A stretch of 64,000 nt of DNA, from NCBI RefSeq assembly GCF_023518235.1, contig NZ_CP090423.1:4419001-4483000 (forward strand), written 5' to 3'. The notes under the pieces were generated by a model. That model had not been told where the DNA came from and ran no database searches. It was given only the letters and a program-made list of their open reading frames with translations. Positions 7,363-17,370 of the stretch are shown here, in pieces; positions within the stretch are counted from its first letter, which is position 1; the number at the start of each line of letters is the position of its first letter. A program made the position numbers and the translations under genes. The DNA is from Stenotrophomonas maltophilia. Its GTDB lineage: Bacteria; Pseudomonadota; Gammaproteobacteria; Xanthomonadales; Xanthomonadaceae.

Positions 7363-8214
7363 ATGCGCCTCATCGTGCTGTCGCTGTTATTGTCCGCCGT
7401 CTCCGTTACGCCACTGATGGCCGCCGAACCGGCGCCGTCCGCGCAGACAACGCCGGCCACGCCGCTGGTCATCGGCGAGACCTTCACCGTGCAGTCGAAG
7501 GCGCTGGGCGAGACCCGCCGCATCAACGTCTACCGCCCGCAGCCGTGGGGCCTGGACCCGAAAACGCCGCTGCCGGTGCTCTACATGCCCGACGGCGGCA
7601 TCGGTGAGGATTTCCTGCATGTGGCCGGGCTGGTGCAGGTGCTGAGTGGTAATGGCAGCATGCGCCCGTTCCTGCTGGTCGGAATCGAGAATACCGAGCG
7701 CCGCCGCGACATGACCGGCCCCAGCAAGGACCCGCAGGACCAGAAGATCGCGCCGCGCATCGGCGGTTCGGCGGCCTACCGCACCTTCCTGCGCGATGAA
7801 CTGATGCCACAGGTGCGCCAGCGCTACCCGACCACCGACGAGCGTGCGTTGATCGGCGAATCGCTGGCCGGCCTGTTCGTGGTCGAGACGCTGCTGCAGG
7901 AACCGACGCTGTTCAACAGCTACATCGCGCTGGACCCCAGCTTGTGGTGGAACCGGGGCACGATGCTGGGTACTGCGGCCAAGCAGCTGCCGGCGGTGAC
8001 GCGTGCGCAGCCGCGCGTGTTCCTGGCCAGCAGTGGGCAGCCAGAGCTGGCTGCGTCCGCCGCGCAACTGGCCACGCTGCTGCAGCAGGCGTCGCCGTCG
8101 CCGTTGGTGAAGTACCAGCCGCTGCCGGAGGAAACCCACGCCACGATCTATCATCCGGCCGCGTTGCAGGCGCTGCGCACGCTGTTCCCGGCACCGCCGC
8201 CGGCCACGCCCTGA
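7363..8214 (+). CDS. Secreted alpha/beta-hydrolase, putative esterase (Fes/IroE type)
   Basis: About 283 aa. MRLIVLSLLLSAVSVTPLMA is a signal peptide; an ATG at 7351 would add four residues and is less likely. The fold is that of the putative esterase family (PF00756): INVYRPQPWG, LPVLYMPDGG, then the nucleophile elbow GESLAG with Ser167, ALDPSLWW, and a late His in EETHATIYHP. Family members include enterobactin esterases and S-formylglutathione hydrolases; the substrate here is unknown. A second, lipid-anchored member of the same family follows 82 bp downstream, so the two probably form an operon. Confidence 0.87.
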   Translation: MRLIVLSLLLSAVSVTPLMAAEPAPSAQTTPATPLVIGETFTVQSKALGETRRINVYRPQPWGLDPKTPLPVLYMPDGGIGEDFLHVAGLVQVLSGNGSMRPFLLVGIENTERRRDMTGPSKDPQDQKIAPRIGGSAAYRTFLRDELMPQVRQRYPTTDERALIGESLAGLFVVETLLQEPTLFNSYIALDPSLWWNRGTMLGTAAKQLPAVTRAQPRVFLASSGQPELAASAAQLATLLQQASPSPLVKYQPLPEETHATIYHPAALQALRTLFPAPPPATP

Positions 8215-8296
8215 CCGCACTGGCAGCGGCTTGCGCACCATGCAAGGATGCGGCAGCGGCGCCATCCGGTGCGCCGCCCGCAACGGGAGAGTGTGG

Positions 8297-9235
8297 ATGC
8301 AGCGTGTGCGTGGATGGAGTGTGGCGGCCTGCCTGGCCGTGAGTGGCTGTGCGATGTCGGTGGCGCCACCGGCAGCGCAGAGTGAAGCGAAGGAGCGCCC
8401 GGCTGCTGCTGTGTCGGGCGTGGTGCTGCCGGATACCGAAGCGCTGCGCGTGCACGATCCGGTCGGCCGCGATTACCCGGTCTGGGTGGCGCTGCCGGCC
8501 GACTACGCCGCACATCCGGAAAAGCACTATCCGGTGCTGTACGTAACCGATGCGCTGTACAGCTTCCCGCTGGTGCGCAGCGTGCGCAACCTGGTGGGCC
8601 AGAAGGGCGTGAACCTGGAGGATTTCATCCTGGTCGGGCTGCCGCCACAGGAGGGCCTGACGTCCAAGCAGAGCCGCTCGCGCGATTACACGCCCAGCGA
8701 CCCGGCGCGTACCGATCCGCGTGACTACAGCGATGACGTCAGCTACGGCGGCGCGGCGCACTACCGCGATTTCCTCGCCGAGCAGGTGCTGCCGATGATC
8801 GATGCGCGCTACCGCACCGATCCGGCGCGGCGTGCCTATGCGGGTCATTCCTATGGTGGCCTGTTTGGTGCCTATGTGCTGACCACGCGCCCGGACATGT
8901 TCCGCACCTACATCCTGTCCAGTCCGTCGCTATGGTTCGACGACCATCGGGTGCCGCGCATGCAGGCCGAGGCCAAGGCGCCGGCGCAGCCGATTACGGT
9001 GGTGCTGTCAGTGGGCAGCTTTGAAACGGTCAAGCCCGAACCGCGTTACTTCACCCGCAACGACATGCTGCGCCACAACGCCGAATTCGCCGAGCAGCTG
9101 CGCAGCAGTGGGCGATCGTTGAAGGTGGAGAACATGGTGATCGATGACGAGGATCACTTCACGGTCTACCCGGACATGATCACCCGCGCGCTGCTGAAGG
9201 TGTTTCCGGGTACCGGGCCGTACAGCAGCGGTTGA
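8297..9235 (+). CDS. Lipoprotein alpha/beta-hydrolase, putative esterase
   Basis: 312 aa from MQRVRGWSVA, with GGGAGAG upstream. A lipobox LAVSGC places Cys18 as the lipidated residue. Catalytic region: HYPVLYVTDALY, the nucleophile elbow GHSYGG with Ser185, SSPSLWFDD, and a late His in DEDHFTVYP. Same PF00756 family as its upstream neighbour but clearly diverged in the elbow (GHSYGG versus GESLAG). An envelope-anchored hydrolase is the likely role; polyketide, siderophore or ester substrates are all possible. Confidence 0.87.
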   Translation: MQRVRGWSVAACLAVSGCAMSVAPPAAQSEAKERPAAAVSGVVLPDTEALRVHDPVGRDYPVWVALPADYAAHPEKHYPVLYVTDALYSFPLVRSVRNLVGQKGVNLEDFILVGLPPQEGLTSKQSRSRDYTPSDPARTDPRDYSDDVSYGGAAHYRDFLAEQVLPMIDARYRTDPARRAYAGHSYGGLFGAYVLTTRPDMFRTYILSSPSLWFDDHRVPRMQAEAKAPAQPITVVLSVGSFETVKPEPRYFTRNDMLRHNAEFAEQLRSSGRSLKVENMVIDDEDHFTVYPDMITRALLKVFPGTGPYSSG

Positions 9236-9245
9236 TCGTGGGTGC

Positions 9246-9266
9246 CATCCACGCCATGCGTGGATG
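9246..9266. repeat. Decayed ATCCACGC-type palindrome
   Basis: CATCCACG (9246-9253) pairs with CGTGGATG (9259-9266). Same subtype as the palindrome at 7251-7273, so the two esterase genes are bracketed by it. It lies between convergent genes. Confidence 0.55.
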
Positions 9267-9282
9267 CGCGTGGATGAAGGCC

Positions 9283-9705
9283 TCAGGCCGCCTGTGCGTC
9301 CGGCCCGGTCAACACGCCCACATCGGCGTGCCGGAAGCACAGCCGGATGGCATCGAGCAGTTCGCTCATGTTGTACGGCTTGGGCAGGAAATGGATGCCA
9401 TCGCGCAGCTGCGGCAGTACCTGATGCTGGTCCATGCCCGAGGTCACCAGGATCGGCAGGTGCGGGTACAGCCCGCGCACCTGGTTGGCAGCTTCAATAC
9501 CGCTGATCGCGCCCAGATTGACATCGGTGAACAGCAGGTCGAAACGCTCACCGGCCGCCAGCAGGCCCAGTGCCGCTTCGGCCGAGCTCACGCCCACCAC
9601 GTGGCAGGCCTGGCTTTCCAGCGCAAGACGGCTCAGCTCGCGGGTTTCCTCGGCGTCCTCGATCAGCAGGACGCGGGGTTCAACGTGGCGCTTGGACAGC
9701 AACAT
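9283..9705 (-). CDS. Stand-alone response regulator receiver
   Basis: 140 aa starting MLLSKRHVEPRVLLIEDAEE. A single CheY-like receiver: acidic pair Glu16/Asp17, phospho-acceptor Asp61 in FTDVNLG, Thr/Ser switch in PILVTSGMDQ, and Lys in FLPKPYN. No output domain. The VNL...G pattern and FLPKPY ending are typical of receivers that serve hybrid histidine kinases. No kinase is nearby, so the partner is unknown. An upstream in-frame ATG at 9780 would add 25 residues of unlikely composition. Confidence 0.87.
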   Translation of the reverse strand: MLLSKRHVEPRVLLIEDAEETRELSRLALESQACHVVGVSSAEAALGLLAAGERFDLLFTDVNLGAISGIEAANQVRGLYPHLPILVTSGMDQHQVLPQLRDGIHFLPKPYNMSELLDAIRLCFRHADVGVLTGPDAQAA

Positions 9706-9797
9706 GACGCTACAGCTCCGGAAAGCAGCAATGAAAAGGCGCGCAAGTATGCGCAAGCCGGGGGTGATCCCGGCGTGCACGCCAGGCTAAGTGCGCG

Positions 9798-10565
9798 TTA
9801 CAGCGGGCGCGGGCGCCGGCGGCGTACCTGCCAGGCCAGCACCGCCACTGCCAGCAGCGCGGTGCCGATGCGCAGGCTGGTGGCCTGCCAGCCGAGCGCG
9901 ACGGCGTCATCCAGGCTGAACACATTCCACGCCAGGTTCATCGATACGTGCAGCACCAGGCCGCACCACAGGGTGTCGCCGTCCAGATGGTCGAGCCAGG
10001 CGAAGATGAAGCCGCCCAGTGCGATGACCGCGCCGACGAACAGGGCAGTGCCGCCGCCGTCGAAGCCACCGAAGCCGAGCCAGTGCACCCAGCCGAACAG
10101 CAGCGCCTGCGGCAGCGCAAGCAGGGCCCACGGGCCGCGCATGAGCTTCACCAGCAGCACGAAGCCAAGGCCGCGGAACAGCACTTCCTCGGCCAGCGGG
10201 AACAGCACTGTGAGCATCGCCGCATCGAGGGCGGTCAGTGCGGTGTTGGGCGTACCGAGCAGCGCCAGGCCCAGCCAGCACGGCAGGCTGGCCAGCAACA
10301 CCCACAACGGGCCGCGCCAGCCGTTGCTGCGCAGCCCCAAGCTGGCCATCAGGCCCACCCCACGCGGGCGCAGCAGTGCGGCCAGCAGCAGCGCCAGCAG
10401 CACGGCCAGTGCGTTGTCGAGCAGGCTGCCGCCGTAGGGCATGGGCAAGGCGGGAATCGGCGCACCTGCGGCCGCAGCGACATCACGCAGATTCAGGCCC
10501 AAGCCGACGCCGAGCAGCACCAGCAGCAGGCGCGCGGCGCTGGGCAGGCGGGACAGGACGGTCAT
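9798..10565 (-). CDS. CPBP family intramembrane metalloprotease
   Basis: 255 aa with six to eight predicted membrane helices. Motif 1 is PLAEEVLFRG (Glu126, Glu127, Arg131); motif 2 includes FGWVHWLGFGG; a third His lies in GLVLHVSMNLAWN. This is the CPBP/Abi pattern of Rce1-like membrane proteases. Bacterial members are tied to bacteriocin maturation or immunity or are of unknown role; no bacteriocin genes are seen here. The start at 10565 follows AGGGAG. Confidence 0.88.
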   Translation of the reverse strand: MTVLSRLPSAARLLLVLLGVGLGLNLRDVAAAAGAPIPALPMPYGGSLLDNALAVLLALLLAALLRPRGVGLMASLGLRSNGWRGPLWVLLASLPCWLGLALLGTPNTALTALDAAMLTVLFPLAEEVLFRGLGFVLLVKLMRGPWALLALPQALLFGWVHWLGFGGFDGGGTALFVGAVIALGGFIFAWLDHLDGDTLWCGLVLHVSMNLAWNVFSLDDAVALGWQATSLRIGTALLAVAVLAWQVRRRRPRPL

Positions 10566-10715
10566 GCACGCACTCCCTGCGGAACCAGCGTGCAGTGTGG
10601 AAGGCGGCCGGGGACGCTCGCACGCGCCGGAAGTCCCTGTGCCATCGGTCATGTGTTGCCGCACAGTCATCCGTGGGCAGGTAGAGTCGTTGCCAGACCT
10701 TCAGGAGCCCTGCCC

Positions 10716-11033
10716 ATGCTGTGCCCCGTGTGCAAGACCCAGACCCTGCAGATGGCCGAGCGCCATGGCATCGAGATTGATTACTGCCCGAGCTGCCGAG
10801 GTGTGTGGCTGGATCGTGGCGAGCTGGACAAGATCATCGAGCGCGCCACCGAGGGCGCCGCCGCCGTACCGCCGCCCGCGCCGGTGCAGCCGCAGCAGGT
10901 ACCACCGCCGGTGATGCACCGTGATACCCGTCATCTGGGCCAGCGCTACGAGGACAACCGTGGCCAGCAGTACGGCCATGGGTACAAGAAAAAGAAGAAG
11001 GACAGCTTCCTGTCGGAGCTGTTTGATTTCTAG
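10716..11033 (+). CDS. TFIIB-type zinc-ribbon protein
   Basis: 105 aa from MLCPVCKTQTL, with CAGGAG eight bases upstream. Two knuckles, Cys3-x2-Cys6 and Cys24-x2-Cys27 (CPSCRGVWLDRGEL), make one zinc ribbon of the zf-TFIIB family (COG3809). A Pro-rich linker and a basic patch (HGYKKKKKDSF) follow. The family is common in Proteobacteria and uncharacterised. Confidence 0.85.
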   Translation: MLCPVCKTQTLQMAERHGIEIDYCPSCRGVWLDRGELDKIIERATEGAAAVPPPAPVQPQQVPPPVMHRDTRHLGQRYEDNRGQQYGHGYKKKKKDSFLSELFDF

Positions 11034-11046
11034 GGGCGTAGCTTCT

Positions 11047-11072
11047 GTAGAGTCGAGCTTGCTCGACTCTAC
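11047..11072. repeat. SMAG palindrome, GTCGAGCTTGCTCGAC subtype
   Basis: GTAGAGTCGAGCTTGCTCGA then CTCTAC, a full palindrome with GTAG at one end and CTAC at the other, between the convergent zinc-ribbon and GNAT genes. Confidence 0.8.
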
Positions 11073-11079
11073 GGCGCGG

Positions 11080-11592
11080 TCACGGGCGGCGCAGGATGAA
11101 TTCCCGGTCGTGGGTGTCGCCGACGATGAAGTCGTACTCGCCCACCTTGCTGCAGCCATAGCGCGCGTAGAAGCGCTGCGCACCGAAGTTCTCTTCCCAC
11201 ACGCCCACCCATAGGGTGCGGCGCTGCGGCTGGTCCAGCCAGTCCATGAACGCCTGCATCAGGCGCGCGCCGTGGCCGCCGTTCTGATAGTCGGCCAGGA
11301 TGTAGAAGCGCTTCAGTTCGATGTCGCCCTCGCGGGCTTCGGCATGCGGCAGGGTGTTGGCACCGGCGGCCAGGTAGCCGACCACGTTGTCGCCGTCCAA
11401 CAGCAGCCAGATCGCACTGCGCGGGTCGGACAGTTCGGCGCGCTGCGGTTCGCGGCTGTAGTGCGCCTGCAGGAAATCGTGCAGTTCCTGCGGCGGATAC
11501 GAGTCGCCCCAGGTTTCGTTGTAGGTGGCGATGGCGGTGGCCGACAACGCGTCGACGTCGGCAAGGGTGGCGCGGCGGATAAGCAGCGACAT
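11080..11592 (-). CDS. GNAT family N-acetyltransferase
   Basis: 170 aa. The acetyl-CoA fold is visible: MSLLIRRATLADVDALSATA (strand 1 and helix 1), VVGYLAAGA (strand 4), IELKRFYILADYQNGGHGAR (motif A, Q-x-x-G-x-G/A), and LWVGVWEENFGAQRFYARYG (motif B). Substrate unknown. The gene stands alone downstream of the copLAB cluster on the same strand. Confidence 0.9.
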   Translation of the reverse strand: MSLLIRRATLADVDALSATAIATYNETWGDSYPPQELHDFLQAHYSREPQRAELSDPRSAIWLLLDGDNVVGYLAAGANTLPHAEAREGDIELKRFYILADYQNGGHGARLMQAFMDWLDQPQRRTLWVGVWEENFGAQRFYARYGCSKVGEYDFIVGDTHDREFILRRP

Positions 11593-11626
11593 GGCGGGGC
11601 CTGCAATGGAACGAGGCGCAGTGTAG

Positions 11627-11654
11627 CCGGCCCCGGCGTTTGCCGGGGCTGGCG
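11627..11654 (-). terminator. GC-rich hairpin after copB, possible terminator
   Basis: GCCGGCCCCGGC (11627-11638), GTTT loop, GCCGGGGCTGGC (11643-11654), with one mismatch. No T-tract, so termination is uncertain. Confidence 0.35.
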
Positions 11655-11673
11655 GTTGCTCACGATCCGCTGC

Positions 11674-12684
11674 TCAGAACCACATGCGCACGCCGGCCAC
11701 CCAGCGCGTGTCGCGCGCGTGGTCACCGGCGTAGTCGGCGGTGTCGCCAAACGTGCGCTCGTGGCTGATGCCGATGTACGGGGCGAAGCGGCGGCTGAAC
11801 TCATAGCGCAGGCGCAGCCCGGCTTCGACCTTGTTCAGGCCGCGGCCGATGCCGTACTCCGGTTCATCCTTGGCTGCTACCGTCGCTTCGAGCAGCGGCT
11901 GCAGGATCAGCCGGTTGGTCAGCAGCACGTCGTACTCGACTTCGGCCTTGGCCAGCACCTGGCCACCGGAGCCCATGTACAGCGTGGCCGAGCTCTCGAA
12001 TTTGTACGGCGCCAGGCCCTGGATGCCGATCGCCGCCCAGGTGCGCGAGTCGGCGGGGCGGAAGTCCTGGCGCACGCCGACCAGCACGTCCCACCACGGC
12101 GACACGCTACGGCCGTACAGGGCCTCCAGCGATGAAGACTCGGTGCGGCCACGGCTGCGTTCGCCATCGGTGCGCAGCCACAGGCGGTTGATGTTGCCGC
12201 CGATCCAGCCGGTAGCTTCCCAGGCCTGGCCGTTGCTGCTTTTGCCATCCCAGTGTTCGAGGCGGTCGATCAGCAGCAGGCTGTTGATCTCCGGCGCGTG
12301 CTCCATCGCGCCATGCGCGATCGGCGGGAAGGCGGCGGCGCGGTCGGCATCGGTGGGCACCGGGATCGGCTCGCGCGGCTCGGTCGGCGCGGGTGCGCCG
12401 TGACCCATGGCGGCGTGGTCCATCGTTGAATGATCCATCGCGGAATGATCCATCGTCGCCGGCTGTATCGCGCCGTGGTCCATCTTGGAGTGATCCATGG
12501 TCGAGTGGTCCATCTTCGAATGATCCATCTTCGAATGATCGACCGGTTCGGCCGGCGTCGTCGCAGTCTTCGCCGGCGCGTCCATCGTGCCCATGTCATG
12601 CCCGGCATGCGATTGCGCGAACACCGGCAGTGCGGTGGCCAGGCCCAGCGCCAGCAGGCTGGGGGAAAGCAGTGAGCGGCTCAT
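11674..12684 (-). CDS. copB: Outer-membrane copper resistance protein CopB
   Basis: 336 aa. Signal peptide MSRSLLSPSLLALGLATALP, then a Met/His/Asp-rich copper-binding region with about ten tandem MDHSxMDH units (residues roughly 25-95). The C-terminal barrel domain of PF05275 follows (LLLIDRLEHWDG, WWDVLVGVRQDFRP, RRFAPYIGISHERTFG) and ends RMWF, with the terminal Phe typical of outer-membrane proteins. It binds or exports copper together with CopA. Its ATG overlaps the copA stop by four bases, so the two are translationally coupled. Confidence 0.96.
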   Translation of the reverse strand: MSRSLLSPSLLALGLATALPVFAQSHAGHDMGTMDAPAKTATTPAEPVDHSKMDHSKMDHSTMDHSKMDHGAIQPATMDHSAMDHSTMDHAAMGHGAPAPTEPREPIPVPTDADRAAAFPPIAHGAMEHAPEINSLLLIDRLEHWDGKSSNGQAWEATGWIGGNINRLWLRTDGERSRGRTESSSLEALYGRSVSPWWDVLVGVRQDFRPADSRTWAAIGIQGLAPYKFESSATLYMGSGGQVLAKAEVEYDVLLTNRLILQPLLEATVAAKDEPEYGIGRGLNKVEAGLRLRYEFSRRFAPYIGISHERTFGDTADYAGDHARDTRWVAGVRMWF

Positions 12685-14480
12685 TCTTCGATCCTCACTT
12701 CGCGCATCATGCCCGCTTCCATGTGGTACAGCAGATGGCAGTGGTAGGCCCAGCGGCCGAGTGCATCGGCGCGCACGCGGTAGCTGCGGCGGGTGCCCGG
12801 CGGCATGTCGATGGTGTGCTTGCGGACCTGGAACTCACCTTGTGCGTTTTCCAGGTCGCTCCACACGCCGTGCAGGTGGATCGGGTGCTGCATCATGGTG
12901 TCGTTGACCAGCACGATGCGCATGCGCTCGCCGTAGTTCAGCCGTAGCGGCTCGGCGCTGGCGAACGGAATGCCGTCGAATGACCAGGAGAATTTCTCCA
13001 TGTGACCGGTCAGGTGCAACTCGACTTCGCGGCTGGGCTCACGGCCATCCGGGTCTTCGAACAGGCTGCGCATCGCGCCATAGGTCAGCACCTGGCGGCC
13101 GTTGTCACGCAGGCCGATGCCGGGGTCGTCCAGTTTCGGTTCGGTGGCCGCGCTCTGCATGTCCACCAGCGGGTTGTTGCGCTCGCTGGCCGGGTGTTTC
13201 GGTGCCTTGCTGGCGGTAATGCCGCCGCCATGCGCGCTGTGGTCCATGCTGCCGTGGTCCATGCCCATCATCGCGGACATGTCGTGCCCCGCATGTCCGC
13301 CGCCCATGTCATGCCCCATGTCGCTCATCGTCAGCAACGGGCGCGGGTCGCGCGCAGGAATCGGAGCCTGCAGCCCGTGGCGTACCGCCAGCGTGCCGGC
13401 GGCAAAGCCGGTGCGGCCCATGTCCTGGCAGAAGATGGTGAACGCGTCCTGCCCGGTCGGTTCCACCAGTACATCGTAGGTTTCGGCCGGGGCGATGCGG
13501 AACTCGTCGATGCTGACCGGATGGATGTACTGGCCGTCGGCGGCGACCACGGTCATCTTCAGGCCGGGAATACGCACGTCGAAGTAGGTCATCGAGGCGC
13601 CGTTGATGAAGCGCAGCAGCACCTTCTCGCCGCTGCGGAACAGCCCGGTCCAGTTGCCGGCCGGCGCGGTGCCGTTCATCAGGTAGGTGTAGGTGTGCGC
13701 ATTGATGTCGGAGATATCGGTGGGCGTCATCCGCATCCGGCCCCACATGCCACGGTCGGACAGCGCGGCCGACCAGCCGTCGCGCTTCACGTCACGCAGG
13801 AAGTCGGGCAGGGTGCGCTTGTAGTAGTTGTCGTGCTCGGCGAGTTTCTTCATGCGCCGGAACAGCGCGCCCGGATCCATGTCGGTCCAGTCGGACAGCA
13901 TGATCACGTGCTCGCGGTCGTGGTGGTACGGCGCCGGTTCGGCCGGGTCGATGATCAGCGCGCCGTACAGGCCGGCCTGCTCCTGGAACATCGAATGGCT
14001 GTGGTACCAGTAGGTGCCCGACTGCTTGAGATCGAAGTGGTAGTGGTAGGTCTCGCCGGGGCCGATGCCGTTGAAACTCAGGCCGGGCACGCCGTCCATG
14101 TTGGCCGGCAGCAGGATACCGTGCCAGTGGATCGAGGTCGGGTGGCGGTCCAGCGTGTTGCGCACGAACAGATCCACCGTCTGGCCTTCACGCCAGCGCA
14201 GGATCGGCGCGGGCAGCGAGCCGTTGACGGTGATCGCCGGACGGGTGCGGCCGGTGAAGTTGGCCAGCGATTCGCCGATGGCCAGTTCCAGACGGGTATC
14301 ACTGAGCACGGCCGGGGCGCCGGCCAGGCGTGGGGTGGCTGTGGCCGCGGCAAGCGCGCGCTGCGGCACGCCGACGGCGGCGATGCCGGCAACCACGCCA
14401 CCGGCCGCCAGGCCCTGTACGAACAGGCGGCGCGACGGCATGGGCAGGGCGCCCGGGCCGGGGGGATTACGGGTATTCAT
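12681..14480 (-). CDS. copA: Multicopper oxidase CopA, Tat-exported
   Basis: 599 aa. The N-terminal Tat signal contains PSRRLFVQGLAAGG. Copper sites are intact: HWHG near residue 120, YWYHSHSMFQEQAG, HPIHLHG, and the C-terminal HCHLLYHMEAGM with the type-1 Met. A Met/His-rich insert (MGHDMGGGHAGHDMSAMMGM) before the last cupredoxin domain is characteristic of CopA/PcoA rather than laccases. It oxidises or sequesters periplasmic Cu(I). The ATG at 14480 is chosen because it places the Tat motif correctly; 14498 is an alternative. copL lies 75 bp upstream. Confidence 0.96.
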   Translation of the reverse strand: MNTRNPPGPGALPMPSRRLFVQGLAAGGVVAGIAAVGVPQRALAAATATPRLAGAPAVLSDTRLELAIGESLANFTGRTRPAITVNGSLPAPILRWREGQTVDLFVRNTLDRHPTSIHWHGILLPANMDGVPGLSFNGIGPGETYHYHFDLKQSGTYWYHSHSMFQEQAGLYGALIIDPAEPAPYHHDREHVIMLSDWTDMDPGALFRRMKKLAEHDNYYKRTLPDFLRDVKRDGWSAALSDRGMWGRMRMTPTDISDINAHTYTYLMNGTAPAGNWTGLFRSGEKVLLRFINGASMTYFDVRIPGLKMTVVAADGQYIHPVSIDEFRIAPAETYDVLVEPTGQDAFTIFCQDMGRTGFAAGTLAVRHGLQAPIPARDPRPLLTMSDMGHDMGGGHAGHDMSAMMGMDHGSMDHSAHGGGITASKAPKHPASERNNPLVDMQSAATEPKLDDPGIGLRDNGRQVLTYGAMRSLFEDPDGREPSREVELHLTGHMEKFSWSFDGIPFASAEPLRLNYGERMRIVLVNDTMMQHPIHLHGVWSDLENAQGEFQVRKHTIDMPPGTRRSYRVRADALGRWAYHCHLLYHMEAGMMREVRIEE

Positions 14481-14555
14481 GAGGATGACTCCAGACACGG
14501 AAAGACGCCGGCAGGTCGCCGGCTCCGGTGCGCAGTGCGCACAGTGCGTGGGAAA

Positions 14556-14939
14556 TCAGCCGATGGGAGGGCGTGAGATGGGCGGCAGTGGCGGCGCCGG
14601 GCGGCCAGTGGCCGGCATCGGCTGCGGTGCCAGCGACAGGCCCGGACCGGCCAGGTACGGCAACGGCTGCACCACCAGCAACGGATGCTGCGCGCAGCTG
14701 CGCACGCAGTCCTTGATCTGGCAGTGGGCGTCGTGGGCCTGGGCCTTGGCCTGCGGCGCTTCCTCGGCCTGCATGCTGGCGTGGTGGTGGCAGTCGGCGT
14801 CGCCGCCGTCCACGGCGGCCGCGACGGCGTGAGCCATCCGCCCCATGTCCTCGTGTCCACGGGCCATGGCCGCGTTCAGCCCGTTGAGCAACAGGCTGAG
14901 CATGAGCACGACGCGGAGCAGGGTCGAGGCGAGGGACAT
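14556..14939 (-). CDS. copL: CopL family metal-binding regulatory protein
   Basis: 127 aa, first gene before copA-copB. It has a hydrophobic N-terminus (LLRVVLMLSLLLNGLNAAMA), then many possible copper ligands: HEDMGRMAH, DADCHHHASM, DAHCQIKDCVRSCAQH. The C-terminus is Pro-rich. Small Cys/His-rich proteins at this position in Xanthomonas are called CopL and are needed for copper induction of copAB. Whether the peptide itself or translation of its leader does the sensing is not clear from sequence. Confidence 0.87.
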   Translation of the reverse strand: MSLASTLLRVVLMLSLLLNGLNAAMARGHEDMGRMAHAVAAAVDGGDADCHHHASMQAEEAPQAKAQAHDAHCQIKDCVRSCAQHPLLVVQPLPYLAGPGLSLAPQPMPATGRPAPPLPPISRPPIG

Positions 14940-15015
14940 GGCGTCAATTTAGCCGCAAGCGGGCCTGGATGCACTTCCGGCTGAATGGCGTGTTCAAGGT
15001 TGGACCCGCACCAGT

Positions 15016-15080
15016 GTAGAGCCGAGCCTACGCTCGGCTGCCGTTCCCGCAGAAGCAGCCGAGCGTGGGCTCGGCTCTAC
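15016..15080. repeat. Facing SMAG dimer between copL and recQ
   Basis: GTAGAGCCGAGC...GCTCGGCTGC at 15016-15041 is followed after about 15 bp by its inverted copy, ending GGCTCGGCTCTAC at 15080. The two can form two small hairpins or one large one. Confidence 0.8.
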
Positions 15081-15109
15081 AGGGGTACCAGCGCACGGTT
15101 GGCCCGGCG

Positions 15110-16915
<1,806 letters not shown>

Positions 16916-17015
16916 CCGGCTAGTTTACCCCGGCGGGGGTGTCTCGGCAGGGCTGCGCCCTGCACCCGCCGAATCAACGGCAACGTCAACGTCAAAAGCG
17001 GGCTATCCGTGGGTT

Positions 17016-17117
17016 GGCGGGGCGGTGTCGGAGTGCGGGGACGCCGTGAACCCATCCCTGGGGGCTTGGCAGCCGCATCCATGCGGCTGACACCCCGCAT
17101 TCCGACACCGCCCCGCC
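17016..17117 (+). repeat. Long hairpin unit A (52-nt core in 25-bp arms)
   Basis: Left arm 17016-17040 starts GGCGGGGCGGTGTCGGAGTG and pairs with right arm 17093-17117, with one G-T type difference. The core 17041-17092 begins ACGCCGTGAACCC and holds the inner hairpin CAGCCGCATCCATGCGGCTG. A conserved tail CTCTGACAG follows at 17118-17126. Upstream lies a small hairpin GCAGGGC-TGC-GCCCTGC (16947-16963) and an AC-rich linker (CAACGGCAACGTCAACGTC). Faces unit B. Confidence 0.85.
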
Positions 17118-17145
17118 TCTGACAGATTCCTTGTGCTGTTGGTGG

Positions 17146-17233
17146 GTGTCGACCTTGGTCGACACATCTGTCAGATATCGACAAACGAAATGGGGTCGGA
17201 TCCGTTTTCCTGCGGAAAACGGATCCGACCCCA
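17146..17233. repeat. Two palindromes in the spacer between units A and B
   Basis: GTGTCGACC/GGTCGACAC at 17146-17165 is a SMAG-like small palindrome. At 17191-17233 a perfect 20-bp stem (TGGGGTCGGATCCGTTTTCC with its complement) closes a 3-nt TGC loop. Confidence 0.8.
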
Positions 17234-17268
17234 GCGGCGTTGCTGGCAGATCGCAGAGGTCTGTCAAG

Positions 17269-17370
17269 GGCGGGGTGGGTCCGGTTGCGGGAGTGTCAGC
17301 CGCATGGATGCGGCTGCCAAGCCCCCAAAGACGGGTTTACGGCGTCTCCCGCAACCGGACCCACCCCGCC
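17269..17370 (-). repeat. Long hairpin unit B, inverted relative to A
   Basis: Arms 17269-17293 and 17346-17370 are perfectly complementary over 25 bp (GGCGGGGTGGGTCCGGTTGC...). Core 17294-17345 is the reverse complement of the family core, with inner stem CAGCCGCATGGATGCGGCTG. The tail side (CTGTCA at 17261-17266) faces unit A. The outer flank (AACCCACAGGAAACC, then GTTGCTGTTGC and a GGTGCAGGGCGCAGCC hairpin region) mirrors the flank of A. Confidence 0.85.

Noticed and set aside
6608..7417. 269-codon frame in the region before the first esterase
   Set aside because: Runs through SMAG repeats and overlaps the true esterase start in another frame; composition is not protein-like and no ribosome site is seen.
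13002..14576. 524-codon frame antisense to copA, and similar long antisense frames over hrpA, recQ, relA and yoaA
   Set aside because: Mirror frames of strongly biased genes; no family signatures, no start signals.
17016..17370. Possible CRISPR array from the repeated hairpins
   Set aside because: Units are inverted, about 100 bp long, only two per locus, with no regular short spacers and no cas genes nearby.
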